DNA of 64,000 nucleotides from Acinetobacter pullicarnis (GTDB lineage Bacteria; Pseudomonadota; Gammaproteobacteria; Pseudomonadales; Moraxellaceae): positions 1,116,001 through 1,180,000 of the forward strand of contig NZ_VCMZ01000001.1 of the NCBI RefSeq assembly GCF_006352475.1. Direction: 5' to 3'. The notes beneath the pieces were generated by a model. The model saw nothing but the letters and a program-made list of their open reading frames with translations, was not told the origin of the DNA and did no database searches. The stretch's first letter is position 1. Each line of letters opens with the position of its first letter. A program made the position numbers and the translations under genes. Shown here piece by piece: positions 43,824 to 54,647 of this stretch.

Positions 43824-45192
43824 TAAACTCTTCAATGCCATTAGTTTTCGAATAGCCCTTATATTTTCGCTTTCCACCGTTACTATTTTGTTCATCATGG
43901 GGCTAGTAATACATCAAGGCGCCATACAGCATTTTGAAACTCAAGATCGAATACAATTGGAAGGGAAAATTCAGTTGGTGCAAAACCTTCTTGAACAAAA
44001 CCAAGCCAATTCTCAGGCATTAAATTTATATTTAAAGGATGCACTCATTGGGCATCATGATTTATTGGTTCAAATAGAAGATGCTTCTGGTCAAATTATT
44101 TTTAGCTCGGCACCGACAATTATTAATACACAACAATTTGTACAATCAAAAAATGATTCTTGGGTTAACTGGGAAACACAGGGTAAAACCTATCATGGGC
44201 TTATTTATAAAAAAGACTTTGATAAAAACCCCAACATGCCCTCTACCCGGATTATTGTCGGGATTGATACCTCTGAGCATTTACACTTTTTAAATGATTT
44301 CAGACGTGAGCTGTTTTATATCGGATTAGTCGGTACCTTGTGTTTAATGTTTTTAGGCTGGTTTGCAGCATGGAAAGGTTTACGGCCTGTGCAAAAAATG
44401 GCGACTGTGGCTGAAGGTATTTCAGCGCAACACCTTACAGAGCGTTTAGCCCTTGAAAATATACCCACAGAGCTTCAATCCTTGGCAATCGCATTTAATG
44501 ACATGCTTGATCGGCTAGAGTTAGCACTGGAAAAACTCTCTGATTTTTCATCGGATCTTGCTCATGAAATTCGAACTCCAATTAATACATTAATGACGCA
44601 AACACAGGTCTGTCTTTCTCGTAATCGAGATATTAATGTTTATAAAGAGGTGTTGTTTTCAAATTTAGAAGAATTTGAACATCTGGCGAGAATGGTGTCG
44701 GATATGCTGTTTTTAGCAAAAGGTGAACATGCTTTAAAAGCAAGTGATGTTCAAGAGATTGATTTAGTCAAAGAAGTGAGTACTTTATTTGATTTCTATG
44801 ATGCTTTGGCGGCTGAGAAAAATATGCTGCTGCAACAAAGAGGAGCAGGCGCTGTTCGGGCGAATCCAACGATGTTACGTCGGGCATTAAGTAATCTTTT
44901 ATCCAATGCGATTAAATATGGCAAACCCAACTCAATCATCCAGATCAACTATCAGCACAATACCCATAGCACCTTATTCTCTATTCAAAATGAAAGCCCT
45001 CCGATTTTAACTGAACAGTTGGCGCGCTTATTTGACCGTTTTTATCGTACCGATGCTTCCAGACAACGTGTTAAGGAGGGAACTGGTTTGGGTCTGGCCA
45101 TTACCAAATCAATTCTTGATTTGCACGGTGCAACCATCGAAGTCAATTATCACGCTGGCCATATTTGTTTTAGCATTATATTTAAACATTAA
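43816..45192 (+). CDS. copS: Copper-type sensor histidine kinase
   Basis: The 458-residue kinase has one N-terminal membrane helix, a periplasmic sensor region (about 40-165), a second helix ([21 protein letters not shown]), a HAMP region, the phosphoacceptor His in [15 protein letters not shown], and an ATP-binding domain with [10 protein letters not shown] and [17 protein letters not shown]. This is the heavy-metal sensor (CusS/IrlS) group. I chose the ATG at 43816, overlapping the regulator stop, over an upstream Met that falls inside copR. It should phosphorylate CopR when periplasmic copper rises. Confidence 0.88.
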   Translation: MSNKLFNAISFRIALIFSLSTVTILFIMGLVIHQGAIQHFETQDRIQLEGKIQLVQNLLEQNQANSQALNLYLKDALIGHHDLLVQIEDASGQIIFSSAPTIINTQQFVQSKNDSWVNWETQGKTYHGLIYKKDFDKNPNMPSTRIIVGIDTSEHLHFLNDFRRELFYIGLVGTLCLMFLGWFAAWKGLRPVQKMATVAEGISAQHLTERLALENIPTELQSLAIAFNDMLDRLELALEKLSDFSSDLAHEIRTPINTLMTQTQVCLSRNRDINVYKEVLFSNLEEFEHLARMVSDMLFLAKGEHALKASDVQEIDLVKEVSTLFDFYDALAAEKNMLLQQRGAGAVRANPTMLRRALSNLLSNAIKYGKPNSIIQINYQHNTHSTLFSIQNESPPILTEQLARLFDRFYRTDASRQRVKEGTGLGLAITKSILDLHGATIEVNYHAGHICFSIIFKH

Positions 45193-45277
45193 TCGATTTT
45201 AATGCGCGATTCAGTGCTGTATTTGACGTTAAATTCATAAAGCGAATAAAGCACTCAGGTGCTCTTCATTTTAAGAA

Positions 45278-45292
45278 TGGCAGAAATGTAAT
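45278..45292 (+). promoter_or_regulatory. Copper box before copC
   Basis: TGGCA, five bases, then GTAAT matches the pattern at 43063-43077 in all but one base. It lies about 125 bp before copC and supports CopR control of copCD. Confidence 0.55.
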
Positions 45293-45415
45293 TTTCAAGC
45301 CATCGCGGTGTATTCCTTGCACTTTAATATGGGTGTTCTCGGAGTGATGATCAATTCAGCCTATAAATTATTGGATTGTTGCTTTGCTCAATATTCGTTT
45401 AAAGGAATTGAATAA

Positions 45416-45796
45416 ATGAAATTTTTTCAAAATAAAATGATGAAGCTTCGCAATGTGTTTGGGGGAATGACCTTAATGGTTTTGGCTTCAAATGCATTTG
45501 CCCATGTCCAACTTGAGAGTGCAACGCCAGCTATTAACGCTTCTATTACGGGACAACCTCAACAGATAAAGCTAAATTTTGCTGAAGAGGTAATGTTAAT
45601 GAATATCAAATTACTGGATGCTCAAGGGAAAGGAATCTATTTAGATTATCAAGTAAAGCATGATTTAATGAAATCATTTGAAATTGCTGTGCCAAAATTA
45701 AAAGAAGGCAAATACCGTGTCGTCTGGTCGACGATGGGTAAAGACGGCCATAATATGGGTGGCGAGTATAGTTTCACGCTTAAAGCGACAAAATAA
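45416..45796 (+). CDS. copC: Periplasmic copper-binding protein CopC
   Basis: The 126-residue protein has a signal peptide ending at SNAFA, so the mature chain starts with His (HVQLESATP), the N-terminal ligand of the copper(II) site. The C-terminal GKDGHNMGGEYSF segment provides the second His and the nearby Asp. The Met-rich copper(I) motif of longer CopC proteins is absent, so only the copper(II) site is expected. It pairs with copD 65 bases downstream. Confidence 0.9.
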   Translation: MKFFQNKMMKLRNVFGGMTLMVLASNAFAHVQLESATPAINASITGQPQQIKLNFAEEVMLMNIKLLDAQGKGIYLDYQVKHDLMKSFEIAVPKLKEGKYRVVWSTMGKDGHNMGGEYSFTLKATK

Positions 45797-45861
45797 TAAT
45801 AAAACGAAGGATTTAATCTGTCAGTAATTTGCTGGCAGATTTTTAAAAATGGAGAATATCG

Positions 45862-46737
45862 ATGCTTTGGCTATATGCGACATGGCTCATTAAAGTCTTT
45901 TTATATTTCGGCAGCATCTTTGTAATTGGTGGGGCATTTTGCTATTTCTTGCTTGGACGTTATATCGATATTAATCGAACTATTCTTAAATACATAACTT
46001 TGGGTGCGGGTTTAGGATCTTTTTCTAGTGTGTTCGGTTTTTTTATATTGATTGGAAGTTTTGCTAATATCGGGCTGTCTGGTATGTGGGACATTAACTA
46101 TATCAATATACTTATCAATACAGCTACGGGTCATGTCTATATTATTCGGGCAGTGAGTTTTCTCGCTTTACTTGTGTTTATGCTATTTAAGTTAAATCGG
46201 GGAACGACGCAAGTTTCAAAAATAGAAGGCACAATCTTCGTCATTCTACTTATGCCAATCATTATTAGTTTTTCTCAACTTGGGCATATTACTCAGTTAA
46301 CGCTATTCGCTCAGTTTTTATTATCAATCCATGTGCTTGTGATGTCTTTATGGATGGGGTCACTGTATCCACTATGGAAAACGAGTCAACTGCTGAATGG
46401 AATCCCGCTAGAAGAACGGATGCATTTGTTTGGGCGTATCGCAGCCTTTATTGTCGGTATTCTAGTGCTGAGTGGTTTAAGCGTTGCGCTGTTACTGATA
46501 AAAGATATTGAAACTTTATTCTACACCAGCTATGGCCAGGGTTTTATGATTAAGATTCTATTCGTGCTCAGTATCTTGGTTTTAGCTGCCTTCAATAAAT
46601 GGTATTTCACACCGCGTTTGCAGGAACCGAAATTCGCCAAGAAACTGGGTTATGCCATTTTATTTGAAATGTTATTGGGTTTATCCGTTCTACTCACGAC
46701 TGGCTATATAACCACTGTTATTGGAATTGGAGGGTAG
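45862..46737 (+). CDS. copD: Copper resistance/import membrane protein CopD
   Basis: The 291-residue inner-membrane protein has about eight hydrophobic segments and the CopD-type features: LYATWLIKVFLYFGSIFVIGG at the start, NTATGHVYIIRAVSFL, SFSQLGHITQ and LLSIHVLVMSLWMGSLYPLW with candidate metal His residues. With CopC it is thought to pass copper across the inner membrane. GGAGAA precedes the start. It is the last gene of the copper module. Confidence 0.88.
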   Translation: MLWLYATWLIKVFLYFGSIFVIGGAFCYFLLGRYIDINRTILKYITLGAGLGSFSSVFGFFILIGSFANIGLSGMWDINYINILINTATGHVYIIRAVSFLALLVFMLFKLNRGTTQVSKIEGTIFVILLMPIIISFSQLGHITQLTLFAQFLLSIHVLVMSLWMGSLYPLWKTSQLLNGIPLEERMHLFGRIAAFIVGILVLSGLSVALLLIKDIETLFYTSYGQGFMIKILFVLSILVLAAFNKWYFTPRLQEPKFAKKLGYAILFEMLLGLSVLLTTGYITTVIGIGG

Positions 46738-46870
46738 GCGACTCAAAATGCCCATACGCCACGTATTGCTCGCGTGGTCGTGACAATTAATGATGCAAGC
46801 AATTAATGAGGACTGTTTGATTAGATGGTTTATCGATGTGTTTAATGATTATAAATAGCCTAAGCATATA

Positions 46871-46894
46871 AACCCTCTCCAACTGGAGAGGGTT
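46871..46894 (-). terminator. Terminator after metH
   Basis: AACCCTCTCC (46871-46880) pairs perfectly with GGAGAGGGTT (46885-46894) around AACT, and on the minus strand it is followed by a short T-run. Confidence 0.7.
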
Positions 46895-46903
46895 CGGGAG
46901 AGG

Positions 46904-49900
46904 CTAGCTAATCGAATCATCGAGATTCGGCGCTAACCAACGTTTGGCTTCATCCAAACTCCAATTTTTACGGACAGCATAATCATCCAATTGATCTTGC
47001 GCGATTTTCCCGACATTGAAGTATTCACTTTGCGGCAAGCTATAGTAGAAACCGCTGACACTTGATGGTGGCCACATCGCAAAACTACTGGTGAGCTGTG
47101 TGCCAATTTTATCGGTTGAACCTAACCAATCAAATAACACGGCTTTTTCCGAATGTTCAGGGCAGGCAGGATAACCTGGTGCTGGACGAATACCGACATA
47201 TTTCTCTTTAATCAGGTCTTCGTTACTGAGTTGTTCATCGACTTGATAACCCCAGAACTCTTTACGAATTCGTTCATGTAAATGCTCTGCAAAGGCCTCG
47301 GCAAAACGGTCACCCAAGGATTGTGCCAAAATAGCAGAGTAGTCATCACCTTTGGCTTTGTATTCGTGTGCCAGTTCTTCTGCACCAAAAATTGACACCG
47401 TAAATCCACCCAAATAATCCTGTGCCGTCGATGCTTGCGGACTAATGAAGTCGGCTAAAGAAAAGTTCGGTTTACCGGTGACTTTGTCAGATTGCTGGCG
47501 AATATGTTCAAAAGTATGGGTCACTTCAGTACGTGATTCATCACGATATACTGCAACCGTATCTGCTGCGGTACGACTGGCGGGGTAAATCCCAAACACA
47601 GCACGTGCATCAAAGCGTTTATTTTCAATAATGTCTTTTAACATCGCTTGCGCTTGTTCATACAAATCGGTTGCAGCTTCGCCAACCACCGCATCGGTTA
47701 GGATTTTCGGGAATTTACCTGCCAAGCTCCACGATATAAAGAATGGTGTCCAGTCAAAGTATGCAACTAAGCTTTCTAGCGGGTAGTTGTTGAGAACTTG
47801 GATACCTTGCATATTCGGCAACGGTGGCACATAGCTGTTCCAATCGATATTAAAACCATTTTCAATGGCTTGTGCATAAGACAACTTGGCCGCTTTGGGC
47901 TGTTTGTTGGCAATACGCTCACGAATTTTGACATATTCAGCACGATGCTCTTCCACAAATTTGGGTTTCATGGTGTCAGATAATAAGGTGGTTGCTACCC
48001 CAACCGCACGTGAAGCATCGGCCACATAAATTACGGCATCGTTGGAATACTGTGGATCAATCTTGACTGCAGTATGTGCTTTAGAGGTGGTTGCACCGCC
48101 AATCAGCAATGGAATATGAAAGCCTTTACGCTGCATTTCTTTAGCAACAAACACCATTTCATCCAGCGATGGGGTAATCAGGCCAGACAAACCAATAATG
48201 TCGACTTTTTCATCAATGGCAGTTTGTAGAATTTTCTCAGCAGAGACCATCACGCCAAGATCGACAATGTCATACCCATTACAGCCGAGCACCACGCCAA
48301 CAATGTTCTTACCAATGTCGTGCACATCGCCTTTGACGGTCGCCATCAGAATTTTACCTTTGGATTGGCTTCCTGTTTTTTCAGCTTCAATGTAGGGGTT
48401 TAACCATGCGACAGCTTGCTTCATGACACGGGCAGACTTCACCACTTGTGGAAGGAACATTTTACCTGCGCCAAATAAGTCACCGACCACGTTCATGCCG
48501 TCCATCAATGGACCTTCGATCACATCAAGTGGACGTACTGCTTTTAACCGCGCTTCTTCGGTATCCACATCAATATAGGTGGTAATCCCTTTAACCAAAG
48601 CATATTCAAGACGTTTTTCAACAGGCTCATCGCGCCATTCTAAGTTCTCAACAGCTTTTTGTGCGCCACTTTGACCACGATATTGTTCAGCAACTTCAAG
48701 CAGTTTCTCTGTGGCATCTTGTCCACTTGCGCCTTGGTTCTGGTTGCGAATCACGTCTTCAACGGCCGCTTTGAGTTCTTTGGGAATGTCATCATACAGC
48801 GCCAATTGGCCTGCATTAACAATCCCCATGGTCATGCCTTGTTGAATGGCATAGTACAAGAACACGGCATGGATGGCTTCACGTACCGGTTCATTACCAC
48901 GGAAGGAGAACGAGACGTTAGACACACCACCAGAAATCATCGCATTCGGTAGATTTTGTTTGATCCAACCAGTGGCTTCAATGAAATCAACCGCATAGTT
49001 GTTGTGTTCTTCAATCCCCGTGGCAACCGCAAAGACGTTCGGGTCAAAGATAATATCTTCAGATGGAAAGCCAACATCATTGACCAACACATCATAAGAG
49101 CGTTTACAGATTTCACGTTTACGTGCTGCTGTATCGGCTTGACCGTCTTCATCAAAGGCCATGACAATAATCGCAGCACCGTATTGGCGGCACAAACGCG
49201 CTTTATGTACAAACTCGTCATAACCTTCTTTTAAGGAAATCGAGTTCACAATGGCTTTGCCTTGCACACATTTGAGTCCAGCTTCAATGATTTCCCATTT
49301 TGAGGAGTCAATCATGATCGGTACACGCGAAATATCAGGCTCAGAGGCGATCAGATTCAAGAAGTGCACCATGGCACCTTGTGAATCGAGCATGCCTTCA
49401 TCCATATTAATATCGATGACTTGCGCACCGCTCTCAACTTGCTGACGTGCAACATCAAGCGCTTCGGCAAAGTTTTCCTCACGAATTAAACGTAAGAATT
49501 TTTTAGAACCAGTTACGTTGGTACGTTCACCCACGTTTACAAATAGTGAGTCATCATAAATATTAAATGCTTCTAAGCCACTGAGGCGACAAGCTGGTTT
49601 GATCTCAGGGATTTGGCGCGGCTTGATGTCTTTAACCGCTTCATAAATCGCACGAATATGATCTGGGGTGGTACCACAGCAACCGCCAGTAATATTGATC
49701 AGTCCGCTTTCTGCAAACTCTTTAATAAATGCCGCAGTTTCAGCAGGGGTTTCATCATAGCCACCAAAGGCATTGGGTAGGCCGGCATTCGGATGCGCAG
49801 AAACAAAGACTTCGGCAACATCTGCAATGGTTTTGACGTGTGGACGCATCGCATCGGCACCCAAGGCACAGTTAAACCCAACGGAGAGCAAGTCACCATG

Positions 49901-50599
49901 ACGGACAGAGTTCCAAAAGGCTTCTGCGGTTTGGCCCGTTAAAGTACGACCAGATGCATCGGTGATGGTGCCCGAAATCATTAATGGTAATTCACGCCCA
50001 AGCTGTTTAAAGACTTCTTTGACGGCAAAAATAGCCGCTTTACAGTTTAGCGTGTCAAATACGGTTTCAATTAAAAGAATATCCACACCGCCTTCAATCA
50101 GCGCGTGTGCCGCTTCAATATAGTTTTCTTTTAATGCATCAAAGGTGATGTTACGAAAGGCAGGATCGTTGACATTGGGTGAAATAGAGCAGGTGCGTGA
50201 AGTTGGCCCCAAAACACCCGCCACAAAACGTGGTTTGTCTGGTGTGGAGTATTTTTCACAAGCGGCTTTGGCGAGACGTGCGGCTTCACGGTTGATTTCA
50301 GGAACCAAGTCTTCCATGTGATAGTCCGACATGGAAACACGGGTGCCATTAAAGCTATTGGTCTCAATGATATCCGCACCAGCAGCTAAATAAGCCTCAT
50401 GGATATCTTGAATCACTTTCGGTTGGGTGAGCACCAATAAGTCATTGTTGCCCTTAAGGTCGTGTGCCCAATCTTCAAAGCGTTCACCGCGATAGTCAGC
50501 CTCTTCAAATTGATGACGTTGAATCATGGTTCCCATGGCACCGTCAATAATTAAAATTCGCTGTGCGAGAAGCTGCTTTAAAATGGCGAGTGTGGACAT
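46904..50599 (-). CDS. metH: Cobalamin-dependent methionine synthase
   Basis: MetH moves a methyl group from methyltetrahydrofolate to homocysteine through cobalamin. The 1231-residue size is usual. In order: the homocysteine domain with its zinc cysteines (VGFNCALGA, and GGCCGTTP), the folate domain ([17 protein letters not shown]), the helical cap, the B12 domain with the cobalamin His in [20 protein letters not shown] and [13 protein letters not shown], and the SAM-binding reactivation domain ending near [16 protein letters not shown] used the Met at codon 7 (50599), as the upstream extension has no motif. No B12 riboswitch was recognised upstream. Confidence 0.96.
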   Translation of the reverse strand: MSTLAILKQLLAQRILIIDGAMGTMIQRHQFEEADYRGERFEDWAHDLKGNNDLLVLTQPKVIQDIHEAYLAAGADIIETNSFNGTRVSMSDYHMEDLVPEINREAARLAKAACEKYSTPDKPRFVAGVLGPTSRTCSISPNVNDPAFRNITFDALKENYIEAAHALIEGGVDILLIETVFDTLNCKAAIFAVKEVFKQLGRELPLMISGTITDASGRTLTGQTAEAFWNSVRHGDLLSVGFNCALGADAMRPHVKTIADVAEVFVSAHPNAGLPNAFGGYDETPAETAAFIKEFAESGLINITGGCCGTTPDHIRAIYEAVKDIKPRQIPEIKPACRLSGLEAFNIYDDSLFVNVGERTNVTGSKKFLRLIREENFAEALDVARQQVESGAQVIDINMDEGMLDSQGAMVHFLNLIASEPDISRVPIMIDSSKWEIIEAGLKCVQGKAIVNSISLKEGYDEFVHKARLCRQYGAAIIVMAFDEDGQADTAARKREICKRSYDVLVNDVGFPSEDIIFDPNVFAVATGIEEHNNYAVDFIEATGWIKQNLPNAMISGGVSNVSFSFRGNEPVREAIHAVFLYYAIQQGMTMGIVNAGQLALYDDIPKELKAAVEDVIRNQNQGASGQDATEKLLEVAEQYRGQSGAQKAVENLEWRDEPVEKRLEYALVKGITTYIDVDTEEARLKAVRPLDVIEGPLMDGMNVVGDLFGAGKMFLPQVVKSARVMKQAVAWLNPYIEAEKTGSQSKGKILMATVKGDVHDIGKNIVGVVLGCNGYDIVDLGVMVSAEKILQTAIDEKVDIIGLSGLITPSLDEMVFVAKEMQRKGFHIPLLIGGATTSKAHTAVKIDPQYSNDAVIYVADASRAVGVATTLLSDTMKPKFVEEHRAEYVKIRERIANKQPKAAKLSYAQAIENGFNIDWNSYVPPLPNMQGIQVLNNYPLESLVAYFDWTPFFISWSLAGKFPKILTDAVVGEAATDLYEQAQAMLKDIIENKRFDARAVFGIYPASRTAADTVAVYRDESRTEVTHTFEHIRQQSDKVTGKPNFSLADFISPQASTAQDYLGGFTVSIFGAEELAHEYKAKGDDYSAILAQSLGDRFAEAFAEHLHERIRKEFWGYQVDEQLSNEDLIKEKYVGIRPAPGYPACPEHSEKAVLFDWLGSTDKIGTQLTSSFAMWPPSSVSGFYYSLPQSEYFNVGKIAQDQLDDYAVRKNWSLDEAKRWLAPNLDDSIS

Positions 50600-51083
50600 A
50601 CGAAACCCTAAGTGCACGAATTTGAAGTGGTGCGCATTTTAGCAGAAATCATTCTGTATTTGCTGTTTTAGCCAACGAGATAGCCGTGTTGTTTAGACAA
50701 GTTATTGAAATTTTAAGTTTTATAGAAGATTGTTCAAATATTCAAAAATTAAAAGATGGTAATACTAGAAGCTTGAACGAAAGAGAAAATAGAGATAGCG
50801 AGAAGAGCGCTGCTGCGAGGCTTCAAAATTTGAAAACCCTCAGAAAGCCGTCTAAATGTTCATCACTTTGTCATAAAGCATGGGCATAATACGCACACTA
50901 AATATTTTAAATGTAACTATTTCACAATTATTACAGTCATGTTTAATAGATTTAAATGGTGGTTTTGAATGCATAGTGATGCTTTAAATTATTGTTTTTA
51001 TTCATTAAAAAATACAAATAAAGGAAGAGGTTTTGCTTTTATAAAACGTTTTAACTCAAAATATGACTTTTAAACATCAATAT
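50600..51083. other. Divergent region between metH and pit
   Basis: This region holds the promoters of metH and pit. A 67-codon plus-strand frame (50686-50889) is present but highly charged and without homology I recognise, so I do not call it a gene. No cobalamin or SAM riboswitch motif was seen. Confidence 0.5.
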
Positions 51084-51101
51084 TTGTCATATAATTGTCA
51101 C
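51084..51101 (+). promoter_or_regulatory. Pho box before pit
   Basis: TTGTCATATAATTGTCAC matches about 16 of 18 positions of the PhoB consensus CTGTCATAWAWCTGTCAY. It has the two seven-base repeats TTGTCAT and TTGTCAC with the correct four-base spacing, and lies 49 bp before the gene start. Confidence 0.75.
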
Positions 51102-51149
51102 AATTAAATTGAACAATAAGTGGATTTTTTTATCCGCTTAACCGTCTGC

Positions 51150-52772
51150 ATGAATTCAAAACATCAATCTGCTTCAGATACGGTACCATCCGATCATTCA
51201 TCTAAATCGACGAATGTTCATGTACCGACACCGAAATTTTTTATGCCGGTGTTTTTAACTTTAATTGTTGCAACTCTTATTTATATTGGGGTTCAAGTTA
51301 GCGTTGATTTAGCGCATGTGCCGCCGTTGAGTGTTTACTCAATTATTTTACTTGCTACGGCACTCCTTATTGCACTGGGTTTTGAGTTTGTTAATGGCTT
51401 TCACGACACCGCAAATGCTGTCGCGACCGTTATTTACACCAATGCATTGCCTGCGCCAGTCGCGGTAATGTGGGCTGGTTTTTGTAATTTCCTTGGAGTG
51501 ATGGTCGCCAGTGGTGCTGTTGCTTACGGAATTATTGCATTACTTCCTGTTGAATTGATCATGAATGTCGGCAGTGGTGCTGGCTTTGCGATGGTATTTG
51601 CCATGCTGATTGCCGCAATTATGTGGAATCTAGGCACTTGGGTACTGGGAATTCCAGCATCAAGTTCGCATACCTTGATTGGTTCAATTCTTGGCGTTGG
51701 CATTATGAACTATCTGCTACATTCGTCTGGTGGGGCGAGTGGTGTTGATATGGATCAAGTCGCCAAAGTCGGTAAGGCATTGTTATTCTCTCCTTTGATT
51801 GGTTTTGCCTTTGCTGCAGTACTCTTTCTTTTGGTTAAAAAAGTATTTAAGCGTCAAGTTGAACTTTTTCAGCCACCTGAAGGCAATAAACCACCACCGC
51901 CTCTCATTCGTGCCATTTTGATTTTCACCTGTACTGGGGTAAGTTTTGCCCACGGTTCAAATGATGGTCAAAAAGGAATGGGGCTGATCATGTTGATTTT
52001 GATTGGCTTGGTGCCTTTGGCTTATTCGTTGAATAAAAATTTAGATAGCGAACATCTTCAAAGTTTTAATCAACTTTCAAATCAAACTGCGACAGCGATC
52101 TATGCACAGCATGCGGATATTCCAGATGTTGAAGCACGTGCAGTATTAACCACGTATATTCAAACACGTGAAAACAGTCCAGAAGTGGTTCCTGCTTTGG
52201 CTAGTTTGACGGAGCATTTGGGCACACGTGTTGCGCATTACGGCGATTTAAAATCGATTCCAGAGCAAGAAGTCAGTTCGATTCGTAATGATATGTACCT
52301 CAGCAGCACCACATTCAAGCGTTTAGAAAAAGACAAGCAATTGCCTGAAATGACTGAAGCGCAAGCAAAATCGATTAAAGACTACCGTAAAAACTTAGAT
52401 GCCTTTTTACAGTACATCCCAACATGGGTAAAAGTCGCTGTTGCCTTGGCCTTGGGTCTTGGAACCATGGTAGGCTGGAAGCGTATTGTGGTGACTGTGG
52501 GTGAGCGGATTGGTAAGCATCACATGACTTATGGTCAAGGGATGTCTGCAGAATTAGTGGCAATGACCACCATTGCAGCAGCTGATGGCTTTGGTATGCC
52601 TGTTTCAACCACGCATGTATTAAACAGTGCAGTTGCGGGAACCATGGTAGCGAACAAATCTGGACTTAACTTTAATACTGTAAAAACCATTCTTTCAGCT
52701 TGGATCTTTACACTTCCTGCAACCATTTGTTTATCGGGTGGTTTGTACTGGTTGTTCTTACAGTTTGTCTAA
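51150..52772 (+). CDS. pit: Inorganic phosphate transporter, Pit family
   Basis: The 540-residue protein is a PHO4-type metal-phosphate:H+ symporter of the inner membrane. Two repeats carry the family signature: FEFVNGFHDTANAVATVI near residue 80, and THGSNDGQKGMG-like FAHGSNDGQKGMGLIM near residue 270. About ten hydrophobic segments surround a long hydrophilic loop (about 310-420). The ATG at 51150 is preferred over a GTG at 51120. Pit carriers are normally constitutive, but here a good Pho box lies upstream. Confidence 0.92.
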   Translation: MNSKHQSASDTVPSDHSSKSTNVHVPTPKFFMPVFLTLIVATLIYIGVQVSVDLAHVPPLSVYSIILLATALLIALGFEFVNGFHDTANAVATVIYTNALPAPVAVMWAGFCNFLGVMVASGAVAYGIIALLPVELIMNVGSGAGFAMVFAMLIAAIMWNLGTWVLGIPASSSHTLIGSILGVGIMNYLLHSSGGASGVDMDQVAKVGKALLFSPLIGFAFAAVLFLLVKKVFKRQVELFQPPEGNKPPPPLIRAILIFTCTGVSFAHGSNDGQKGMGLIMLILIGLVPLAYSLNKNLDSEHLQSFNQLSNQTATAIYAQHADIPDVEARAVLTTYIQTRENSPEVVPALASLTEHLGTRVAHYGDLKSIPEQEVSSIRNDMYLSSTTFKRLEKDKQLPEMTEAQAKSIKDYRKNLDAFLQYIPTWVKVAVALALGLGTMVGWKRIVVTVGERIGKHHMTYGQGMSAELVAMTTIAAADGFGMPVSTTHVLNSAVAGTMVANKSGLNFNTVKTILSAWIFTLPATICLSGGLYWLFLQFV

Positions 52773-52793
52773 CCGTATTTCCGTTTAACCTTT

Positions 52794-52822
52794 AAAAAAC
52801 GCAGCCTGAGCTGCGTTTTTTT
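52794..52822. terminator. Bidirectional terminator after pit
   Basis: ACGCAGC pairs with GCTGCGT around CTGA, with A-run before and T-run after, so it can stop transcription from both convergent genes. Confidence 0.85.
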
Positions 52823-52841
52823 TATGGCTTAGATTATGCGC

Positions 52842-54395
52842 CTATTTGTTTTTAGCTGTATTGAACATCTTTTTTAGAGAGAGCTTATCCGCAGAAAAGC
52901 CATACAGTGCCGCAAAGGGAAGGGCGGTACGTGCCAAGTAAGCAACATTCCATAAGCCACCATGATTTGCACCATCCATCATTAACTCAAGTGGATGATC
53001 AAGTGTATTGTTAGGATTAGCCAAGGCTTCTGGATGACAGAGGTCATGCACCCATAATGCTGCCATAATCGCATTGGTGGTTTCTGGTTCAAAGGCTTCG
53101 ACATCAAATAAACTGGCGCCATCGAAGGCCGCTTTAAGCAACGGGTTTTTGGTCACAGAACGGGTCGTGGTCGAGGGTGCAATATTAATGCTGACTTGCT
53201 GACCTTGATGACGCGCCAGTGTTGCACGCCATTGTTGTAGACGTTTGGCCAGTGCATAGTTGGGACCTTGTTCAACCACGATACAGTCAGCAATCCCATA
53301 GGATTTAGCATTGTCTGAGCTATAAACCTCAGGATTACTCTTTTGGAAAAGATGTTTCATTGACAAGGTTGCAATGCCTTGACTGAGAACACGTTCCAAC
53401 ACTGAACGTTGTTGATATTTCTGTTGTGCGGCCTCAATGGTTTGTTGTGGAACGGCATAAACATCGGTTGGGGTACACATATACATCAAAGATGAATCGG
53501 GTTTTTGTTGGCTGACATAACTCATGATGCTGTCCATGGCCATAGAAACGCGTACATGTTTTTCACCATCCAAATAAGCAATCGCAGCTAAATCGAGTTG
53601 ATGTGGATTGTTGACTAACCAATGCGCAATTTCTGGGATATGCGTTAATAGGTTGGCCCCCAGTGCCTGTTTGAGCTGTTCAATCGGTGCATCATCTGCA
53701 ATCACCTCAAGGCTTGGCGCATAGAGCGTCGCATTGCCTTGTTGCACAATATTGAGGATTCGCTCCCAGACCTGCGCATTGGGAAGGTCAATTGCAATAA
53801 TATTGGCCTTCCACTTGGCTAACCAACTGAGTGGGCCTGCTTCTGAGCCTGCACCAAATAACACCATGCTACGCTGTGATAAATCTAACCATTCAGGATG
53901 TGAATGTACTCGCTTCATGGCTTCGGCATGACTCGGCTCAATAATGCCTTTACGCTGCCAAGTATCGAGCTGATCGAGTAGCGCTTGCCCACGCAGTTCT
54001 TTACCTTTATAGGGAACATACCATTCTGGCGCAGCCTGACTTTGTCCAATGACTTTTATGGTTTGTAGTTTTTCAATCGAAGAGATGTTCATCGCATCTT
54101 TGAGCAGATAGCGTTGACCTTGGCGATAGAAATCAAAACTATGTTGGGCTTTATGTAGGCCTTGCTGCGCAATATTAATGGCTTGGTCTGTTGAACAAAT
54201 TCCATGTTCAACCAGACACTTAAAATAAAGTGGATAGTTTTTTCGCCAGTTTTTTTCTTTAAGAACATGCCGTGCTTGATGATGATTAACTAAAGATAGC
54301 GCTTCAGAAATGATGGCTTTGCCTGTACTTGAACTGCTACTTTTCTGAGTAATGGGGTCTACACTAAAATGTAAACCCTCTAATGTATTTGGCAT
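52842..54395 (-). CDS. Unknown 517-residue Rossmann-like protein
   Basis: I do not recognise this family with certainty. The middle contains a nucleotide-binding-like strand-turn-helix, MVLFGAGSEAGPLSWLAKWKANIIAIDLP (about 185-215), suggesting a Rossmann fold that would bind NAD(P) or SAM. A later section (VSMAMDSIMSYVSQQKPDSSLMYMCTPTDVYAVPQ) resembles the second half of such a domain. The C-terminal 150 residues contain several SFS-type strands and a final hydrophobic region (FAALYGFSADKLSLKKMF). No signal peptide is seen. It sits alone between pit and the rhomboid gene. Confidence 0.7.
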   Translation of the reverse strand: MPNTLEGLHFSVDPITQKSSSSSTGKAIISEALSLVNHHQARHVLKEKNWRKNYPLYFKCLVEHGICSTDQAINIAQQGLHKAQHSFDFYRQGQRYLLKDAMNISSIEKLQTIKVIGQSQAAPEWYVPYKGKELRGQALLDQLDTWQRKGIIEPSHAEAMKRVHSHPEWLDLSQRSMVLFGAGSEAGPLSWLAKWKANIIAIDLPNAQVWERILNIVQQGNATLYAPSLEVIADDAPIEQLKQALGANLLTHIPEIAHWLVNNPHQLDLAAIAYLDGEKHVRVSMAMDSIMSYVSQQKPDSSLMYMCTPTDVYAVPQQTIEAAQQKYQQRSVLERVLSQGIATLSMKHLFQKSNPEVYSSDNAKSYGIADCIVVEQGPNYALAKRLQQWRATLARHQGQQVSINIAPSTTTRSVTKNPLLKAAFDGASLFDVEAFEPETTNAIMAALWVHDLCHPEALANPNNTLDHPLELMMDGANHGGLWNVAYLARTALPFAALYGFSADKLSLKKMFNTAKNK

Positions 54396-54545
54396 GATCA
54401 GAACTCTAATTTTGTGAGGTATAAAAATACAATTGGGTACATTATCTATCGCGGGCTCAGCTTTGGGCTGGCATTAAGTGACAAAGTGATTCTAAAAAGT
54501 AAATGGACATAAATTTTTATAAGGTTGAATCTGCCTGATATCAAA

Positions 54546-54572
54546 AAACCTCAAGTTATACGCTTGAGGTTT
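54546..54572 (-). terminator. Terminator downstream of the rhomboid gene
   Basis: AAACCTCAAG and CTTGAGGTTT pair around a seven-base loop. On the minus strand a T-run follows, fitting the end of the rhomboid gene. Confidence 0.65.
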
Positions 54573-54647
54573 GGCACGTTGCTTTTCTGGCTATTTTACG
54601 GATATTGTTTGAAGCATACCGTTTTGATGGAAATTGCTTTGAAAGCA

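Noticed and set aside
50686..50889. 67-codon plus-strand frame between metH and pit
   Set aside because: Composition is highly charged and repetitive, with no homology or ribosome site that I can defend.
50600..51083. Possible cobalamin riboswitch upstream of metH
   Set aside because: No B12-box or matching stems could be found on the minus strand.
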